From: Gordonia bronchialis DSM 43247
GTDB taxonomy: Bacteria; Actinomycetota; Actinomycetes; Mycobacteriales; Mycobacteriaceae
Length of the DNA: 64,000 nucleotides
Assembly: GCF_000024785.1 (NCBI RefSeq)
Contig: NC_013441.1
Coordinates: 2,046,001-2,110,000 of the forward strand
Reading direction: 5' to 3'
Under the pieces are notes generated by a model. The model did no database searches. It had not been told where the DNA came from and worked only from the letters and a program-made list of their open reading frames with translations. Position 1 is the first letter of the stretch, and every line of letters starts with the position of its first letter. Below are positions 7,681-17,376 of this stretch, one piece after another. A program made the position numbers and the translations under genes.

Positions 7681-8655
7681 ATGCCGCACGTGATGACCGA
7701 CATGGAGATTCTGACCGAGCTGGAACCGGTCGTCGACGACAACCTCAACCGGCACCTGTCCATCGCGAAGGACTGGTACCCGCACGACTACATCCCGTGG
7801 AGTCAGGGCCGCGACTACGCGGCGATGGGCGGTGAGGACTGGGACATCGAACAATCGCAGCTCTCCGAGGTCGCCCGCGTCGCGATGATCACCAACCTCC
7901 TGACCGAGGACAACCTGCCGTCCTATCACCGCACGATCGCCGAGAACTTCACCCTCGACGGCGCCTGGGGCACCTGGATCGGCCGGTGGACGGCCGAGGA
8001 GAACCGTCACGGGGTGGCGATGCGTGACTACCTGGTGGTGACCCGCGGCGTCGACCCGGTGCAGCTGGAGAACGACCGGATGGTTCACATGACCCGCGGC
8101 GTCCACGCCCCGGACGAGTTCCAGGGTCCGCTCGACCAGGTCGCCTACGTCAGTTTTCAGGAGCTGGCCACCCGAGTGAGCCACCGCCAGACGGGCCTGG
8201 TCTGCAACGATCCGGTGGCCGACGCGATGCTCAAGCGCATCGCTCTCGACGAGAACCTGCACATGATCTTCTACCGGAATCTGGCCGGTGCGGCCTTCGA
8301 TCTCACGCCGGATCAGGCCATCACCTCGGTCACCAAGATCATCAAGGGTTTCGGGATGCCCGGCACCGGCATGCCGAACTGGCGGCGCAACGGCGCGATG
8401 ATGGTCAAACACGGCATCTACGACCTCCGTCAGCATCTCGACGAGGTGGTTCGGCCGATCCTGAAGATCTGGCGGGTGTTCGACCGGGGCGATTACGGGC
8501 CCGAGGGGCAGAAATCGCTCGAGGAACTGGGCCTGTTCCTCGAGCAACTCGAACGTGACGTGCTCAAGTTCGAGGAGAGTCGTGCTCGCCTCGTTGCGCG
8601 GTTGCGCGCCAAGGCCGAACGCGAGGAGGACGTCGCGACACTCGTCGGCGACTAG
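7681..8655 (+). CDS. Acyl-ACP desaturase (DesA family)
   Basis: A 324-aa ferritin-like di-iron enzyme that would insert a double bond into an acyl-ACP chain using O2 and reductant. Both iron-binding E-x-x-H motifs are present: EENRH near residue 106 and DENLH near 191, along with [10 protein letters not shown], where another ligand glutamate lies. Length and order match mycobacterial DesA1/DesA2. The chosen start is the ATG at 7681, preceded by AGGGAG with good spacing; an in-frame TTG directly before it and an ATG 12 nt later are alternatives. The upstream gap contains a 20-bp imperfect palindrome. nucS begins 37 nt downstream on the same strand. Confidence 0.92.
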   Translation: MPHVMTDMEILTELEPVVDDNLNRHLSIAKDWYPHDYIPWSQGRDYAAMGGEDWDIEQSQLSEVARVAMITNLLTEDNLPSYHRTIAENFTLDGAWGTWIGRWTAEENRHGVAMRDYLVVTRGVDPVQLENDRMVHMTRGVHAPDEFQGPLDQVAYVSFQELATRVSHRQTGLVCNDPVADAMLKRIALDENLHMIFYRNLAGAAFDLTPDQAITSVTKIIKGFGMPGTGMPNWRRNGAMMVKHGIYDLRQHLDEVVRPILKIWRVFDRGDYGPEGQKSLEELGLFLEQLERDVLKFEESRARLVARLRAKAEREEDVATLVGD

Positions 8656-8692
8656 GGCATGTTCTCGTAGCCGGACCACTAGGCTCGGACGA

Positions 8693-9376
8693 GTGCGTTT
8701 GGTCATTGCTGAGTGTCAGGTCGACTACGTGGGTCGGCTCACCGCCCATCTCCCCATGGCACGGCGGTTGCTGCTGATCAAGGCCGATGGGTCGGTGAGC
8801 GTGCATGCCGACGACCGCGCCTACAAGCCGCTGAACTGGATGAGCCCGCCGTGCTGGCTCACCGAGACACCGGTTCCCGACGGGGTGCAGGCGCGGGCGC
8901 ACTGGGTGGTCACCAACAAGGCCGGCGAGGAGTTGCGCATCACTCTTGCCGCGATCGAGCATGACTCGACCCATGAACTCGGCATCGATCCGGGACTCGT
9001 CAAGGACGGGGTGGAGGCCCATCTGCAGGAGTTGCTCGCCGAACACGTGGAGACCCTCGGTGCCGGCCACACGCTGATCCGGCGTGAGTACATGACCGCG
9101 ATCGGCCCGGTGGATCTGCTGTGCCGGGACGCGTCCGGTGCGACGGTCGCGGTGGAGATCAAACGCCGCGGTGAGATCGACGGCGTCGAGCAGCTCACCC
9201 GCTACCTCGAACTGCTCAACCGGGATCCCACGCTGGCGCCGGTGGTCGGCGTGTTCGCCGCCCAGCAGATCAAACCGCAGGCGCGCACACTCGCCGAAGA
9301 TCGCGGAATTCGTTGCCTCGTACTGGATTACGACGCGCTTCGCGGCGCCGAGAGTACCGAGTTCCGACTCTTCTGA
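8693..9376 (+). CDS. nucS: Mismatch-specific endonuclease NucS (EndoMS)
   Basis: A 227-aa protein starting at GTG 8693 ([20 protein letters not shown]), close in length and sequence to mycobacterial NucS. NucS cuts both strands at mismatches and provides non-canonical mismatch repair in actinobacteria that lack MutS/MutL. The N-terminal dimerisation/DNA-binding half is followed by a RecB-like nuclease core with [10 protein letters not shown] and [12 protein letters not shown], giving the D-x(n)-E-x-K active site. The C-terminus ends EFRLF, consistent with the short sliding-clamp-binding tail reported for actinobacterial EndoMS. No Shine-Dalgarno is obvious; an AGG-containing -10-like element lies close by, so the message may be leaderless. 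Its stop codon directly abuts that of the convergent DivIVA-like gene. Confidence 0.95.
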   Translation: MRLVIAECQVDYVGRLTAHLPMARRLLLIKADGSVSVHADDRAYKPLNWMSPPCWLTETPVPDGVQARAHWVVTNKAGEELRITLAAIEHDSTHELGIDPGLVKDGVEAHLQELLAEHVETLGAGHTLIRREYMTAIGPVDLLCRDASGATVAVEIKRRGEIDGVEQLTRYLELLNRDPTLAPVVGVFAAQQIKPQARTLAEDRGIRCLVLDYDALRGAESTEFRLF

Positions 9377-10297
9377 CTAGCGCGCCGGCTGGGACAGTCG
9401 CTCGTCGAGCAGGGCGCGGTCGTCGGCGTCGGTGCGCGCGTTGTAGTCAACGTCGTCGGGACGGACCAGCAGTTCGGGTAGATCCGCGATCCGGTTGCGT
9501 AACCGCTCGAGATTGGTCGCGACGTCCTGCCGGGACCGATCGGCCTGCGCGGCCAGTTCCCGCGAACGGGCCAGCCGTGCCGTGGCGATGTCGAGGGCGG
9601 CCTGCTTGATGCGGGCCGCCTCGTTCTCGGCGCGTTCGCGTTCGGCCGCGAGTTCGGCCTCATGCCGTTCGCGTGCGGCCCGCCGCTCGGCCGATCCGGT
9701 GGCCTCGAGTTCGTCGGCATGGGCTCGGGCCGATTCGACGATGCGCTTGGCCTCGGCGTGTGCAGCCTCCATGGTCTTGGCGTGCTCGGCTTCCATGGCG
9801 GCGGTGCGTTCGGCGATCAGCCGAGCCGACTCCGACTCGTGCGCCGCCGCGGACTCCTTGACCTCGCGAGCCCGACGATCGGCATCATCCACCAGCGACT
9901 TGGCCGCGGCGGCCGCCTCGGCCCGGATCCGGTCGGCCTCCTGCCGGGCCACCGAGAGCGTCTCGGCGGCTTCCGCACTGGCCTCCGCGCGCATCTCCGA
10001 CGCCTCGTCGGAGGCCAGTTGCAGCATGCGCGAGAGACGTTCGCTCATGCCCTGTGCGGTGGTCGGGGGGACCGAGAGCTTGTCGATCTCGCGGCGCAAC
10101 TCGTCGATCTCGTCGCGCGCCTCCTGCAGATGCGCGGCGAGTTCGTGCGCATTCGCCGTCGCGGCGTCGCGATCGGCCGCGAGCACGCGCAACTCGGCGT
10201 CGAGCCGTTGCAGGCGGTCGGCGACCTGGTCGCGGTCGTAGCCGCGCATCACGATGGCAAAGGGCAATTGCCGTGGGGCAGGGGGCATGCCGCCCAT
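9377..10297 (-). CDS. DivIVA-like coiled-coil protein
   Basis: A 306-aa protein with a short N-terminal DivIVA-type segment (LPFAIVMRGYDRDQVADRLQRLDAEL), then a long, highly charged coiled coil of about 220 residues rich in Ala, Glu and Arg (for example AEAAAAAKSLVDDADRRARE). DivIVA/Wag31 relatives sit at curved membrane and organise polar growth or division; this one is a paralogue of unknown specific role. The start at 10297 (MGGMPPAP) is uncertain; an ATG at 10288 is equally possible. There is no clear ribosome binding site, and ATG follows a TAGA element, so leaderless translation is possible. It lies 32 nt downstream of the epimerase gene on the same strand. Confidence 0.75.
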   Translation of the reverse strand: MGGMPPAPRQLPFAIVMRGYDRDQVADRLQRLDAELRVLAADRDAATANAHELAAHLQEARDEIDELRREIDKLSVPPTTAQGMSERLSRMLQLASDEASEMRAEASAEAAETLSVARQEADRIRAEAAAAAKSLVDDADRRAREVKESAAAHESESARLIAERTAAMEAEHAKTMEAAHAEAKRIVESARAHADELEATGSAERRAARERHEAELAAERERAENEAARIKQAALDIATARLARSRELAAQADRSRQDVATNLERLRNRIADLPELLVRPDDVDYNARTDADDRALLDERLSQPAR

Positions 10298-10329
10298 TCT
10301 AGCGGCCGATCCCGGGAGGGCCGTGGACG

Positions 10330-10803
10330 TCAGTGACCGGAATCGGCCGCCGGTTCGACGAGCTCCAGCAGGACGCCACCTGCATCTTTGGGATGGACGA
10401 AGTTGATCCGCGAGTCGGCGGTCCCGCGCTTGGCGGCGGGGTAGAGAACCCGGATGCCGGCGTCGGTGAGGCGGGCGGTGACCGCGTCGACGTCGGTGAC
10501 GCGGACGGCGAGCTGCTGCAGTCCGGGCCCGTTGCGATCGATGAACTTCGCGATCGTCGACGATGCGTCGAGCGGGGCGAGCAGCTGGATCACCGTGCCA
10601 CCTCCGGCCGGTCCGACCATCGCCTCCTCGACACCCTGCTCGGTGTTGGTCTCCTGGTGCAGCGTCTCGAACCCGAGGTGGGTCGCGTACCACTGCTTGG
10701 CGGCGTCGAGGTCGGGTACGGCGATACCGACGTGGTCGATGGCGACGACGAGATCGGCGATGACAGCGGTGGCGCTGTTGGGGTCTGCTGCTGATGTGGT
10801 CAT
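10330..10803 (-). CDS. mce: Methylmalonyl-CoA epimerase
   Basis: A 157-aa protein of the vicinal oxygen chelate (glyoxalase) fold, matching the position and length of Rv1322A. It interconverts (R)- and (S)-methylmalonyl-CoA, linking propionyl-CoA carboxylation to methylmalonyl-CoA mutase; in mycolic-acid bacteria this also feeds methyl-branched lipids. Metal-ligand segments are the N-terminal [25 protein letters not shown] and the C-terminal [10 protein letters not shown]. The ATG at 10803 has no strong Shine-Dalgarno. It is divergent from the thiolase, with a palindromic operator-like site between them, and is probably co-transcribed with the DivIVA-like gene. Confidence 0.92.
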   Translation of the reverse strand: MTTSAADPNSATAVIADLVVAIDHVGIAVPDLDAAKQWYATHLGFETLHQETNTEQGVEEAMVGPAGGGTVIQLLAPLDASSTIAKFIDRNGPGLQQLAVRVTDVDAVTARLTDAGIRVLYPAAKRGTADSRINFVHPKDAGGVLLELVEPAADSGH

Positions 10804-10837
10804 GCGTTAACGGTAGCGTTGAGGCGCACAGCGTACA

Positions 10838-10851
10838 GAGCGGGCGCTCGG
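10838..10851. promoter_or_regulatory. Palindromic operator-like site shared with the fas upstream region
   Basis: The core GAGCGGGCGCTCGG lies between divergent mce and the thiolase. The same 14-mer, followed by a similar YCTGC tail, occurs at 57744-57757 upstream of fas. Here the wider arms ACAGAGCG/CGCTCGGT match at seven of eight positions. It looks like a TetR-type operator that may coordinate thiolase, epimerase and FAS-I expression. Confidence 0.55.
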
Positions 10852-10883
10852 TCTGCCGCTCAGGAACCTCGGAGGTTGAGCTC

Positions 10884-12116
10884 ATGTCCTCGGATTCGGA
10901 CAAGTCCACTGTCATCGTCGCGGGGGCGCGCACACCGTTCGGCCGTTTGCTCGGCTCGCTGAAGGGGTTCAGCGGCGTCGACCTGGGAGCGATCGCGATC
11001 AAGGGCGCACTCGAGCGCTCGGGGGTGCCGGCGAGCGAGGTCCGGTACGTGATCATGGGGCAGGTTCTCACCGCCGGCGCCGGTCAGATGCCCGCCCGGC
11101 AGTCGTCGGTCAAGGCCGGCATCGGCTGGGACGTGCCGACGCTGTCCATCAACAAGATGTGCCTGTCGGGTATCGACGCCATCGCGCTGGCCGATCAGCT
11201 GATCCGCGCCGGGGAGTTCGACGTCGTCGTCGCCGGCGGCCAGGAATCGATGACCCAGGCGCCGCATCTGCTCCCGGGCAGCCGTGGCGGCTTCAAGTAC
11301 GGCAACACCGAACTCGTCGACCACATGGCCTTCGACGGTTTGTGGGACGCCTTCACCGATCAGCCGATGGGTGCGCTCACCGAGGAGGGCAACGACGTCG
11401 GGTCCTCGGTCGGGGCGGGGGAGAAGACCCGTGGCATCACCCGCGCGGAGCAGGACGAGTTCGCCGCACGCAGCCATCAGCTCGCGGCATCGGCCTGGAA
11501 GAACGGTCTGTTCGCCGACGAGGTGGTGCCGGTGAGCATCCCGCAGCGCAAGGGCGACCCGATCGAGTTCGCCGAGGACGAGGGCATCCGGGCGGACACC
11601 TCGGCCGATTCGCTGGCCGGTCTGCGTCCGGCGTTCCGCAAGGACGGCACCATCACCGCGGGCAACTCGTCGCAGATCTCCGACGGCGCGGCCGCGGTCG
11701 TGGTGATGAGCAAGGCCAAGGCCGCCGAGCTGGGCGTCTCCTGGCTCGCCGAGATCGGTCCGCACGGCGTCGTCGCCGGACCGGACTCGTCGCTGCAGGC
11801 CCAGCCGGCCAATGCGATCGCCAAAGCCTGTGCGCGTGAAGGAATTTCGCCCACCGACCTGGATCTGATCGAGATCAACGAGGCGTTCGCGGCGGTCGGT
11901 ATCGCCTCCGCCCGGGAGCTCGGGGTCGACCCGGAGATCGTCAACGTCAACGGCGGTGCGATCGCCCTCGGACATCCGATCGGCACCTCGGGTGCGCGCA
12001 TCACGCTGCATCTGGCGTTGGAGCTCGCGCGTCGCGGTGGCGGTATCGGTGCGGCCGCGCTGTGTGGCGCGGGTGGTCAGGGCGACGCGCTGATCGTTCG
12101 CGTCCCGAAGTCGTGA
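10884..12116 (+). CDS. fadA4: Acetyl-CoA C-acetyltransferase (thiolase)
   Basis: A 410-aa thiolase equivalent by position to Rv1323 (FadA4). It condenses two acetyl-CoA to acetoacetyl-CoA or runs the reverse cleavage. The acyl-accepting cysteine is C93 in [10 protein letters not shown]; the catalytic histidine is in [10 protein letters not shown] and the second cysteine in [15 protein letters not shown] is also present. The ATG at 10884 is chosen over upstream codons because it follows CGGAGGTTGAG and starts the conserved [12 protein letters not shown] region after a short leader. It is divergent from mce, with which it shares a palindromic control site. Confidence 0.95.
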   Translation: MSSDSDKSTVIVAGARTPFGRLLGSLKGFSGVDLGAIAIKGALERSGVPASEVRYVIMGQVLTAGAGQMPARQSSVKAGIGWDVPTLSINKMCLSGIDAIALADQLIRAGEFDVVVAGGQESMTQAPHLLPGSRGGFKYGNTELVDHMAFDGLWDAFTDQPMGALTEEGNDVGSSVGAGEKTRGITRAEQDEFAARSHQLAASAWKNGLFADEVVPVSIPQRKGDPIEFAEDEGIRADTSADSLAGLRPAFRKDGTITAGNSSQISDGAAAVVVMSKAKAAELGVSWLAEIGPHGVVAGPDSSLQAQPANAIAKACAREGISPTDLDLIEINEAFAAVGIASARELGVDPEIVNVNGGAIALGHPIGTSGARITLHLALELARRGGGIGAAALCGAGGQGDALIVRVPKS

Positions 12117-12133
12117 CGCACCGACGAGACTTT

Positions 12134-12150
12134 TACTACACCATGTAGTA
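12134..12150. promoter_or_regulatory. Perfect palindrome TACTACA-CCA-TGTAGTA
   Basis: Seven-bp arms with a 3-bp centre lie 23 nt upstream of the DUF3817 gene and 17 nt after the thiolase stop. It is AT-rich against the local background and positioned over the likely promoter of the DUF3817/thiamine/MFS/thioredoxin run, so it is a good operator candidate. The regulator is unknown. Confidence 0.5.
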
Positions 12151-12172
12151 CTCACATGTCCGATTCGGCACA

Positions 12173-12532
12173 ATGGGACCCATGAATCAGATCTTCGACC
12201 TGTCCACACCCGCCAAACGATTCCGCTTCGTCGCCGTCGCCGAAGCGATCACCTGGGCGGCCCTGCTGGTGGCGATGTTCTTCAAATGGGTCCTCGGCCA
12301 CGAGGAAGCGGTCGCGATCCCGGGCATGGTGCACGGCATCGTGTTCGTGATCTTCGTGGCGGTCTCGCTGCTCACCTGGCATCAGCTGAAGTGGAGCGTC
12401 GGGGTCACCGCACTCGCCCTGATCTCGAGCATCCCGCCGTTCGGCACCCTCGTCTTCGAGTGGTGGGCACGCCGTAACGGGCACCTCGCCGAGCTCTCCG
12501 ACGCCTCCGCCGCGCCACGCGTGGCGGTCTGA
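12173..12532 (+). CDS. DUF3817 membrane protein
   Basis: A 119-aa integral membrane protein with three predicted transmembrane helices (about 18-40, 48-72 and 75-97), including AITWAALLVAMFFKWVLG and a conserved central H-G (MVHGIVFVIFVA). It belongs to DUF3817, whose function is not known. A paralogue lies at 33782-34132 in this window. Start could be ATG 12173 or ATG 12182 (MNQIF); neither has a ribosome binding site, and the promoter-like palindrome just upstream suggests a leaderless message. It heads a run of four closely spaced plus-strand genes. Confidence 0.8.
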   Translation: MGPMNQIFDLSTPAKRFRFVAVAEAITWAALLVAMFFKWVLGHEEAVAIPGMVHGIVFVIFVAVSLLTWHQLKWSVGVTALALISSIPPFGTLVFEWWARRNGHLAELSDASAAPRVAV

Positions 12533-12544
12533 CCGGAGAAGGCC

Positions 12545-12895
12545 GTGATCGTCGCGTTCAGTCTCTCCCCGTCCGGCGGCGAAGCCGTCGACGACGACGG
12601 CGGGATGAGTGCGGCGGTCGCGTCGGCGGTCCGGGTGGTCCGCGACTCCGGACTGCCGAATCAGACGACCGCGATGTTCACCTATATCGAAGGTGACTGG
12701 GACGAGGTGATGGCCGTGGTGAAGGCGGCCGCCGACGCCGTCGCTGAACACGCGCCCCGGGTCGGACTGGTACTCAAGGCCGACATCCGGCCCGGCCGGA
12801 CCGGCGAGCTCACCGGGAAACCCGCCCGCGTCGAGGAACATCTTCGAGTGCCGGTGCCGGAATCGCCTGTGCCGGAATTTTCTGCGCCAGAATGA
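12545..12895 (+). CDS. Thiamine-binding protein, MTH1187/YkoF-like (DUF77)
   Basis: A 116-aa ferredoxin-like-fold protein of the MTH1187 family, small cytoplasmic proteins that bind thiamine or related pyrimidines. Visible features are the N-terminal strand VAFSLSPSG, the segment [20 protein letters not shown] and [13 protein letters not shown]. Start is GTG 12545 after GGAGAAGG. Its last codons overlap the start of the MFS transporter in an ATGA arrangement, so the two are translationally coupled. This suggests a joint role in thiamine or thiamine-precursor handling, which is inference from context. The final 20 residues are Pro/Glu-rich and probably disordered. Confidence 0.8.
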   Translation: MIVAFSLSPSGGEAVDDDGGMSAAVASAVRVVRDSGLPNQTTAMFTYIEGDWDEVMAVVKAAADAVAEHAPRVGLVLKADIRPGRTGELTGKPARVEEHLRVPVPESPVPEFSAPE

Positions 12896-14127
12896 GCCAC
12901 ACCGGAACCGGCACCATGCGGGCGTCGGTGGCGGCGATCTTCGGGCTCAACGGCTTTCTCGCCGCGATGTGGGTCGCGCATATCCCGGTCATCGCCGAGG
13001 CCACCGGGGTGGGGCACGACGAACTCGGCGGCCTGCTACTCCTGCTCGGTGGCAGTGCCTTCGTCGGGATGCAGATCTGCGGACCGCTCATCGACCGTTG
13101 GGGGTCGCGGCCGCTGACCATCGCGGCCGCGGTGCTGCTGTCCGGGGTCATCATCACGCCGGTCCTCGCGACCAGCGCCCTGACGCTGGCCGGCGCACTG
13201 GCCGCCTTCGGGTTCGCCAACGGGTGTCTCGACGTGTCGATGAATTCCCAGGCCGTTGCTGTCGAACGGGTCTACCGGCGACCCATCATGTCGGCTTTCC
13301 ACGGGTTCTTCTCGGTCGGCGGCCTGCTGGGATCCGGAGTGGTCGCGGTGACCCTCTGGGCCGAGGTCAATGTGGTCGCGACCGTCGGCGTCGCGGCGAT
13401 CGGCGGCCTCATCCTGACCGCCGTCACCGCGCGCGGACTCGCGGGTCGCGAAGTGGGGATCGTCGCCGACGGACAGCCTGCGGCATCGGCCGGTGACGCT
13501 CGCCGGCCGCGGTGGTGGCACGGCGTGGATCTGCGTCGGCTCATCCTGCTCGCCGCGGTCGCCTTCGCGCTGATGCTCGCCGAGGGAACTGCCTACGACT
13601 GGAGTGCGCTGCACGTGGTGGAGACCTTCGGTACCACCGATGCCATTGGAGCGATCGCCTTCGGTGCCTTCAGTGCGGCGATGACCGTCTCCCGGTTCCT
13701 GATCGATCGCGTCTCCGCGGCCGTCGGCCCGGTGACCGTGGTTCGGGTGGGAGCGTCCATCGGTCTGATCGGCATGCTCATCGCCGTGGTGGCGCCGTCG
13801 TCGGCGATCGCGGTGGCCGGCTGGACGATCTTCGGGATCGGCCTCGCCGGACTCATCCCGCAGATCTTCACCGCCGCCGGCAACCTGACGGACCGAGCGG
13901 GCGGACGGTCGATCTCGCTCGTCGTCGGTTGCGGTTACCTCGGGATGCTCGCCGGTCCCGCGGTGGTCGGATTCATCAGCGGCCGCACCACTCTGGGCAC
14001 CGGACTGCTCGCCGCGGTCGTCGCCCTGGCGTTCGCGATCGTGGTCGCCGGTGTCGTCGCACCCCGCGATGCAAGCCCGGCCTCAGTCGCCGAACGCGGC
14101 GACGGTCATGCCACACTAGAGGGGTGA
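12892..14127 (+). CDS. MFS transporter (YbjJ/FucP-like)
   Basis: A 411-aa major facilitator with about 12 hydrophobic segments. The loop 2-3 region carries [14 protein letters not shown], in the place of the MFS motif A, and the N-terminal half contains [20 protein letters not shown] and [17 protein letters not shown], typical of the YbjJ/fucose-permease-like subgroup. A cytoplasmic loop of about 35 residues separates the halves. The substrate is unknown; coupling by ATGA to a thiamine-binding protein makes thiamine or hydroxymethylpyrimidine a reasonable guess. Its stop overlaps the thioredoxin-like start by GTGA. Confidence 0.85.
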   Translation: MSHTGTGTMRASVAAIFGLNGFLAAMWVAHIPVIAEATGVGHDELGGLLLLLGGSAFVGMQICGPLIDRWGSRPLTIAAAVLLSGVIITPVLATSALTLAGALAAFGFANGCLDVSMNSQAVAVERVYRRPIMSAFHGFFSVGGLLGSGVVAVTLWAEVNVVATVGVAAIGGLILTAVTARGLAGREVGIVADGQPAASAGDARRPRWWHGVDLRRLILLAAVAFALMLAEGTAYDWSALHVVETFGTTDAIGAIAFGAFSAAMTVSRFLIDRVSAAVGPVTVVRVGASIGLIGMLIAVVAPSSAIAVAGWTIFGIGLAGLIPQIFTAAGNLTDRAGGRSISLVVGCGYLGMLAGPAVVGFISGRTTLGTGLLAAVVALAFAIVVAGVVAPRDASPASVAERGDGHATLEG

Positions 14128-15134
14128 GCAGACCAACCAATCGGCAGCAGGCCGCCGCGGCGGCCCGACAGCAGGCTGCCGCAGCCGTAGCGATGTCCGG
14201 GGCCGTCGATCTCGCCGGTCTCAAGGCGCGTGCCGAAGCGCAGCGCGCACAGGCGGGCGGCGGGCCCGGCGGGGTGCCGTCGTCCCCGCCCGTCCCCGAT
14301 CGGCCGCAGTCCACGCCGGCGTCGGCGCCCGGGACCGCTGCCGCGGGTGCTGCCGTCATCGACGTCACCGACGCGTCCTTCGAGGACGACGTCCTCAACC
14401 GCTCCACCGCCCAGCTCGTGCTGGTGGATTTGTGGGCCGAGTGGTGCGGGCCGTGCAAGCAGCTCTCTCCGGTGCTGGAGAAGCTGGCCAACGCGTCGGG
14501 CGGGCGCTGGGTGCTGGCCAAGGTCGACGTCGACGCCAACCAGCGTGTCGCGCAGGCATTCCGGGTCCAGTCGATCCCGATGGTGGTGGCCATCGTGCAC
14601 GGGCAGCCGGTCGCCGCCTTCAACGGCGTGCGCTCCGAGGCCGAGATCACCGCCTGGATCGACGAGATCCTCGCGCAGGTGGGTGACTCGCTGACCGGCG
14701 TGCCCGGGCCGGCCGCCGAACCCGAACCGGAGGACCCGCGGATGGTCGCCGCGGAGGAGAAGATGAACGCGGGCGACTTCGACGGAGCCCTCGCCGATTA
14801 CCGTGCCATCGCCGAGTCCGAACCGGATAACACCGAAGCCGCCTCTGCCGCACGGAATCTCGAGTTCGTGCTGCGAGCGCAGGCCCATGACCCGGCGATC
14901 GTGCAGACGGCGGCTCCTGGCGACGTCGACGCCCAGCTCGCGGCCGCGGACGTCCTCCTGCTCTCCCAGCAGCCCGAAGAGGCGTTCGACCGGATCATCG
15001 GCGTGGTGAAGGCAACTTCCGGCGACGATCGCACCCGCGCGCGGACCCGGTTGCTCGAACTCTTCGAGCTGTTCGACCCGGCCGAGCCGTTCGTCGTCGC
15101 CGCACGCCGGAAGCTGGCCAGCGCGCTGTATTGA
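14124..15134 (+). CDS. Thioredoxin-like protein with C-terminal TPR-like region (CnoX/YbbN type)
   Basis: A 336-aa protein from GTG 14124, overlapping the MFS stop. Residues 1-75 are Ala/Gln/Pro-rich and low complexity. A thioredoxin domain follows (about 78-190) with the active site WCGPCK near 107-112 and cis-proline SIPM. Residues about 205-336 are helical and TPR-like (AAEEKMNAGDFDGALADYRA), as in CnoX/YbbN chaperedoxins, which protect folding proteins under oxidative stress. Position matches Rv1324. It is cytoplasmic, with no signal peptide. Convergent with glgB, only 9 nt away, and no terminator is seen between them. Confidence 0.9.
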   Translation: MSRPTNRQQAAAAARQQAAAAVAMSGAVDLAGLKARAEAQRAQAGGGPGGVPSSPPVPDRPQSTPASAPGTAAAGAAVIDVTDASFEDDVLNRSTAQLVLVDLWAEWCGPCKQLSPVLEKLANASGGRWVLAKVDVDANQRVAQAFRVQSIPMVVAIVHGQPVAAFNGVRSEAEITAWIDEILAQVGDSLTGVPGPAAEPEPEDPRMVAAEEKMNAGDFDGALADYRAIAESEPDNTEAASAARNLEFVLRAQAHDPAIVQTAAPGDVDAQLAAADVLLLSQQPEEAFDRIIGVVKATSGDDRTRARTRLLELFELFDPAEPFVVAARRKLASALY

Positions 15135-15143
15135 CGGGTTGCG

Positions 15144-17369
15144 TCAGCCCTTGGGCGCCAGCCAGATCGCCGAGTTTGCCGGCAGCATGACCCGTGCCGA
15201 CGCCGGACGTCCGTGCCACGACGGGCCGTCGGCGGTGACGACACCCATGTTGCCGCGGCCGGCGCCGGCGTACGCCTCGGCGTCGGTGTTCAGGATCTCC
15301 TCCCACACACCGTCTTTCGGGAGGCCGACCTGATAGCTGTCCCGGTCGGCGCCGGAGAAGTTGAACAGGCAGGCGACCATCGAGCCGTCGGAGCCGAAGC
15401 GCAGGAAGCTGATGACGTTGTTGGCGGTGTCGTTGGCGTCGATCCACTCGTAGCCCAGCGGATCTGTGTCCTGGCTGTAGAGGGCCGGTGAGCTGCGGTA
15501 GACGCGGTTGAGGTCGGTGACCAGCGTCGAGATCCCGGCGTGCAATTCACCCTCCCAGCCCTCGAGCTGGTGCCAGTCCAGGCTCCGATTGTCGGCCCAT
15601 TCGCCGGTCTGCCCGAACTCCTGACCCATGAACAACAGCTGCTTGCCGGGATGAGACCACATGTAGGCCAACAGGTTCCGGACGCCGGCTGCTTTGACGA
15701 AGGAGTTGCCGGGCATGCGCGACCACAGCGTTCCCTTGCCGTGGACCACCTCGTCGTGACTGATCGGCAGGACAAAGTTCTCGCTCCAGGCGTACATCAG
15801 CGAGAACGTGATCTCGTGATGATGGAAGCTGCGGTGCACCTGATCACGGCCGAAATAACCCAGAGTGTCGTGCATCCAGCCCATGTTCCATTTGAAGCTG
15901 AAACCCAGCCCGCCCAGATCGGTCATCCGGGTGACACCCGGCCACGCCGTCGATTCCTCGGCGACGGTCACGATGCCGGGGAAGTGTTTGTGGACCGTCG
16001 CGTTCATCTCCTGTAGGAACTGCACGGCCTCGAGGTTCTCGCGGCCGCCGTAGACGTTGGGACGCCATCCGCCCTCGGGCCGGGAGTAGTCCAGGTACAG
16101 CATCGACGCGACCGCGTCGACGCGCAGGCCGTCGATGTGGAACTGATCGATCCAGTACAGCGCGTTGGCCACCAGGAAGTTGCGTACCTCGTGGCGTCCG
16201 AAGTCGAAAACGTATGTGCCCCAGTCCAGCTGCTCACCACGCATCGGGTCGGCGTTTTCGTATAGCGGGGTGCCGTCGAAGCGGGCGAGCGCCCAGTCGT
16301 CCTTCGGGAAGTGGGCGGGCACCCAGTCCACGAGCACACCGATGCCCTGCGAGTGGAGATGGTCGACGAGGTAGCGGAAGTCGTCGGGTGTGCCGAACCG
16401 TGCGGTCGGCGCGTAGTACGAGGTGACCTGATAGCCCCACGACCCGCCGAAGGGATGCTCGGCGACGGGCAGGAACTCGACGTGGGTGAACCCCTTCTCG
16501 GTGACGTAGTCGGCGAGTTCGTGGGCCATCGCACGATAGTCCAGGCCGGCCCGCCAGGACGCCATGTGGACTTCGTAGACGCTCATCGGCTCGGCCGCCG
16601 GGGTCGATTCGGCGCGCCGGGCGATCCAGGCGTCGTCGCCCCATTCGTAGTCGGAGACACTCACCACCGAGGCGGTGGCCGGTGGGTGGGTGGTCCGGAA
16701 TGCCATCGGATCGGCCTTCTCGCGGATCACGCCGTCGGCACCGTGGATGCGGAACTTGTAGGCGGCGCCGTCGCCGACGTCGGGGACGAACACCTCCCAG
16801 ATTCCGCTGCTGCCGATGGCCCGCATCGGTGCGAGCCGACCGGCCCAGGCGTCGAAGTCGCCGATGACCACTACGCCGTGTGCGTTGGGAGCCCAGACCG
16901 AGAAGGCAGTGCCGACGACTTCGCCGTCGGGCGTGGTGTAGGAGACCACGCGGGCGCCCAGGATCTTCCACAACGCCTCGTGCCGTCCCTCGGCGAATAG
17001 GTGTTCGTCCATCTCACCCAGGCTCGGCAGGAACCGGTAGCCGTCGGCGACCAGGTACTCGGCGGTGCCACCGTCGCCGGCCGGGTAGACCACGCGGTAG
17101 CGATAGTCGATGAGACCGTCGATCGGCACCGTCGCGACGAACAGATCGTCGGTCTGTCGTTGCATCGGGTGGTCGACGCCACCGATGACCGCGGTCACCG
17201 AGATCGCGTCGGGACGCAGCGTCCGCAGGATCGTGTGGCCGCCCGGCGCGTCGTGCGCGCCGAGAAAGGCGTGCGGGTCGGGGTGGGTCAGGGCGAAGAG
17301 CCTGCGTAGGTCGTGGTCGGATGCGAACGGCTCTGGTGCAGATGGCTCCGGTGCGGATGTCTCGGTCAC
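15144..17369 (-). CDS. glgB: 1,4-alpha-glucan branching enzyme
   Basis: A 741-aa GH13 enzyme that forms alpha-1,6 branches in glucan. An N-terminal carbohydrate-binding domain pair ([38 protein letters not shown]) precedes the catalytic barrel, with conserved regions [25 protein letters not shown] (nucleophile Asp), [14 protein letters not shown] (acid/base Glu) and [12 protein letters not shown] (third Asp), and an all-beta C-terminal domain. Length is close to mycobacterial GlgB (731 aa). The start is GTG. It begins 7 nt after glgE, so the two form an operon for converting maltose-1-phosphate into branched alpha-glucan, which in this group also feeds capsule-like glucan. Confidence 0.97.
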   Translation of the reverse strand: MTETSAPEPSAPEPFASDHDLRRLFALTHPDPHAFLGAHDAPGGHTILRTLRPDAISVTAVIGGVDHPMQRQTDDLFVATVPIDGLIDYRYRVVYPAGDGGTAEYLVADGYRFLPSLGEMDEHLFAEGRHEALWKILGARVVSYTTPDGEVVGTAFSVWAPNAHGVVVIGDFDAWAGRLAPMRAIGSSGIWEVFVPDVGDGAAYKFRIHGADGVIREKADPMAFRTTHPPATASVVSVSDYEWGDDAWIARRAESTPAAEPMSVYEVHMASWRAGLDYRAMAHELADYVTEKGFTHVEFLPVAEHPFGGSWGYQVTSYYAPTARFGTPDDFRYLVDHLHSQGIGVLVDWVPAHFPKDDWALARFDGTPLYENADPMRGEQLDWGTYVFDFGRHEVRNFLVANALYWIDQFHIDGLRVDAVASMLYLDYSRPEGGWRPNVYGGRENLEAVQFLQEMNATVHKHFPGIVTVAEESTAWPGVTRMTDLGGLGFSFKWNMGWMHDTLGYFGRDQVHRSFHHHEITFSLMYAWSENFVLPISHDEVVHGKGTLWSRMPGNSFVKAAGVRNLLAYMWSHPGKQLLFMGQEFGQTGEWADNRSLDWHQLEGWEGELHAGISTLVTDLNRVYRSSPALYSQDTDPLGYEWIDANDTANNVISFLRFGSDGSMVACLFNFSGADRDSYQVGLPKDGVWEEILNTDAEAYAGAGRGNMGVVTADGPSWHGRPASARVMLPANSAIWLAPKG

Positions 17370-17376
17370 GGCAACC

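Noticed and set aside
9377..11071. The extended N-terminus of the DivIVA-like frame
   Set aside because: The upstream 258 residues run antisense to mce and to the start of the thiolase, and have Arg-rich shadow composition. The real start is near 10297.
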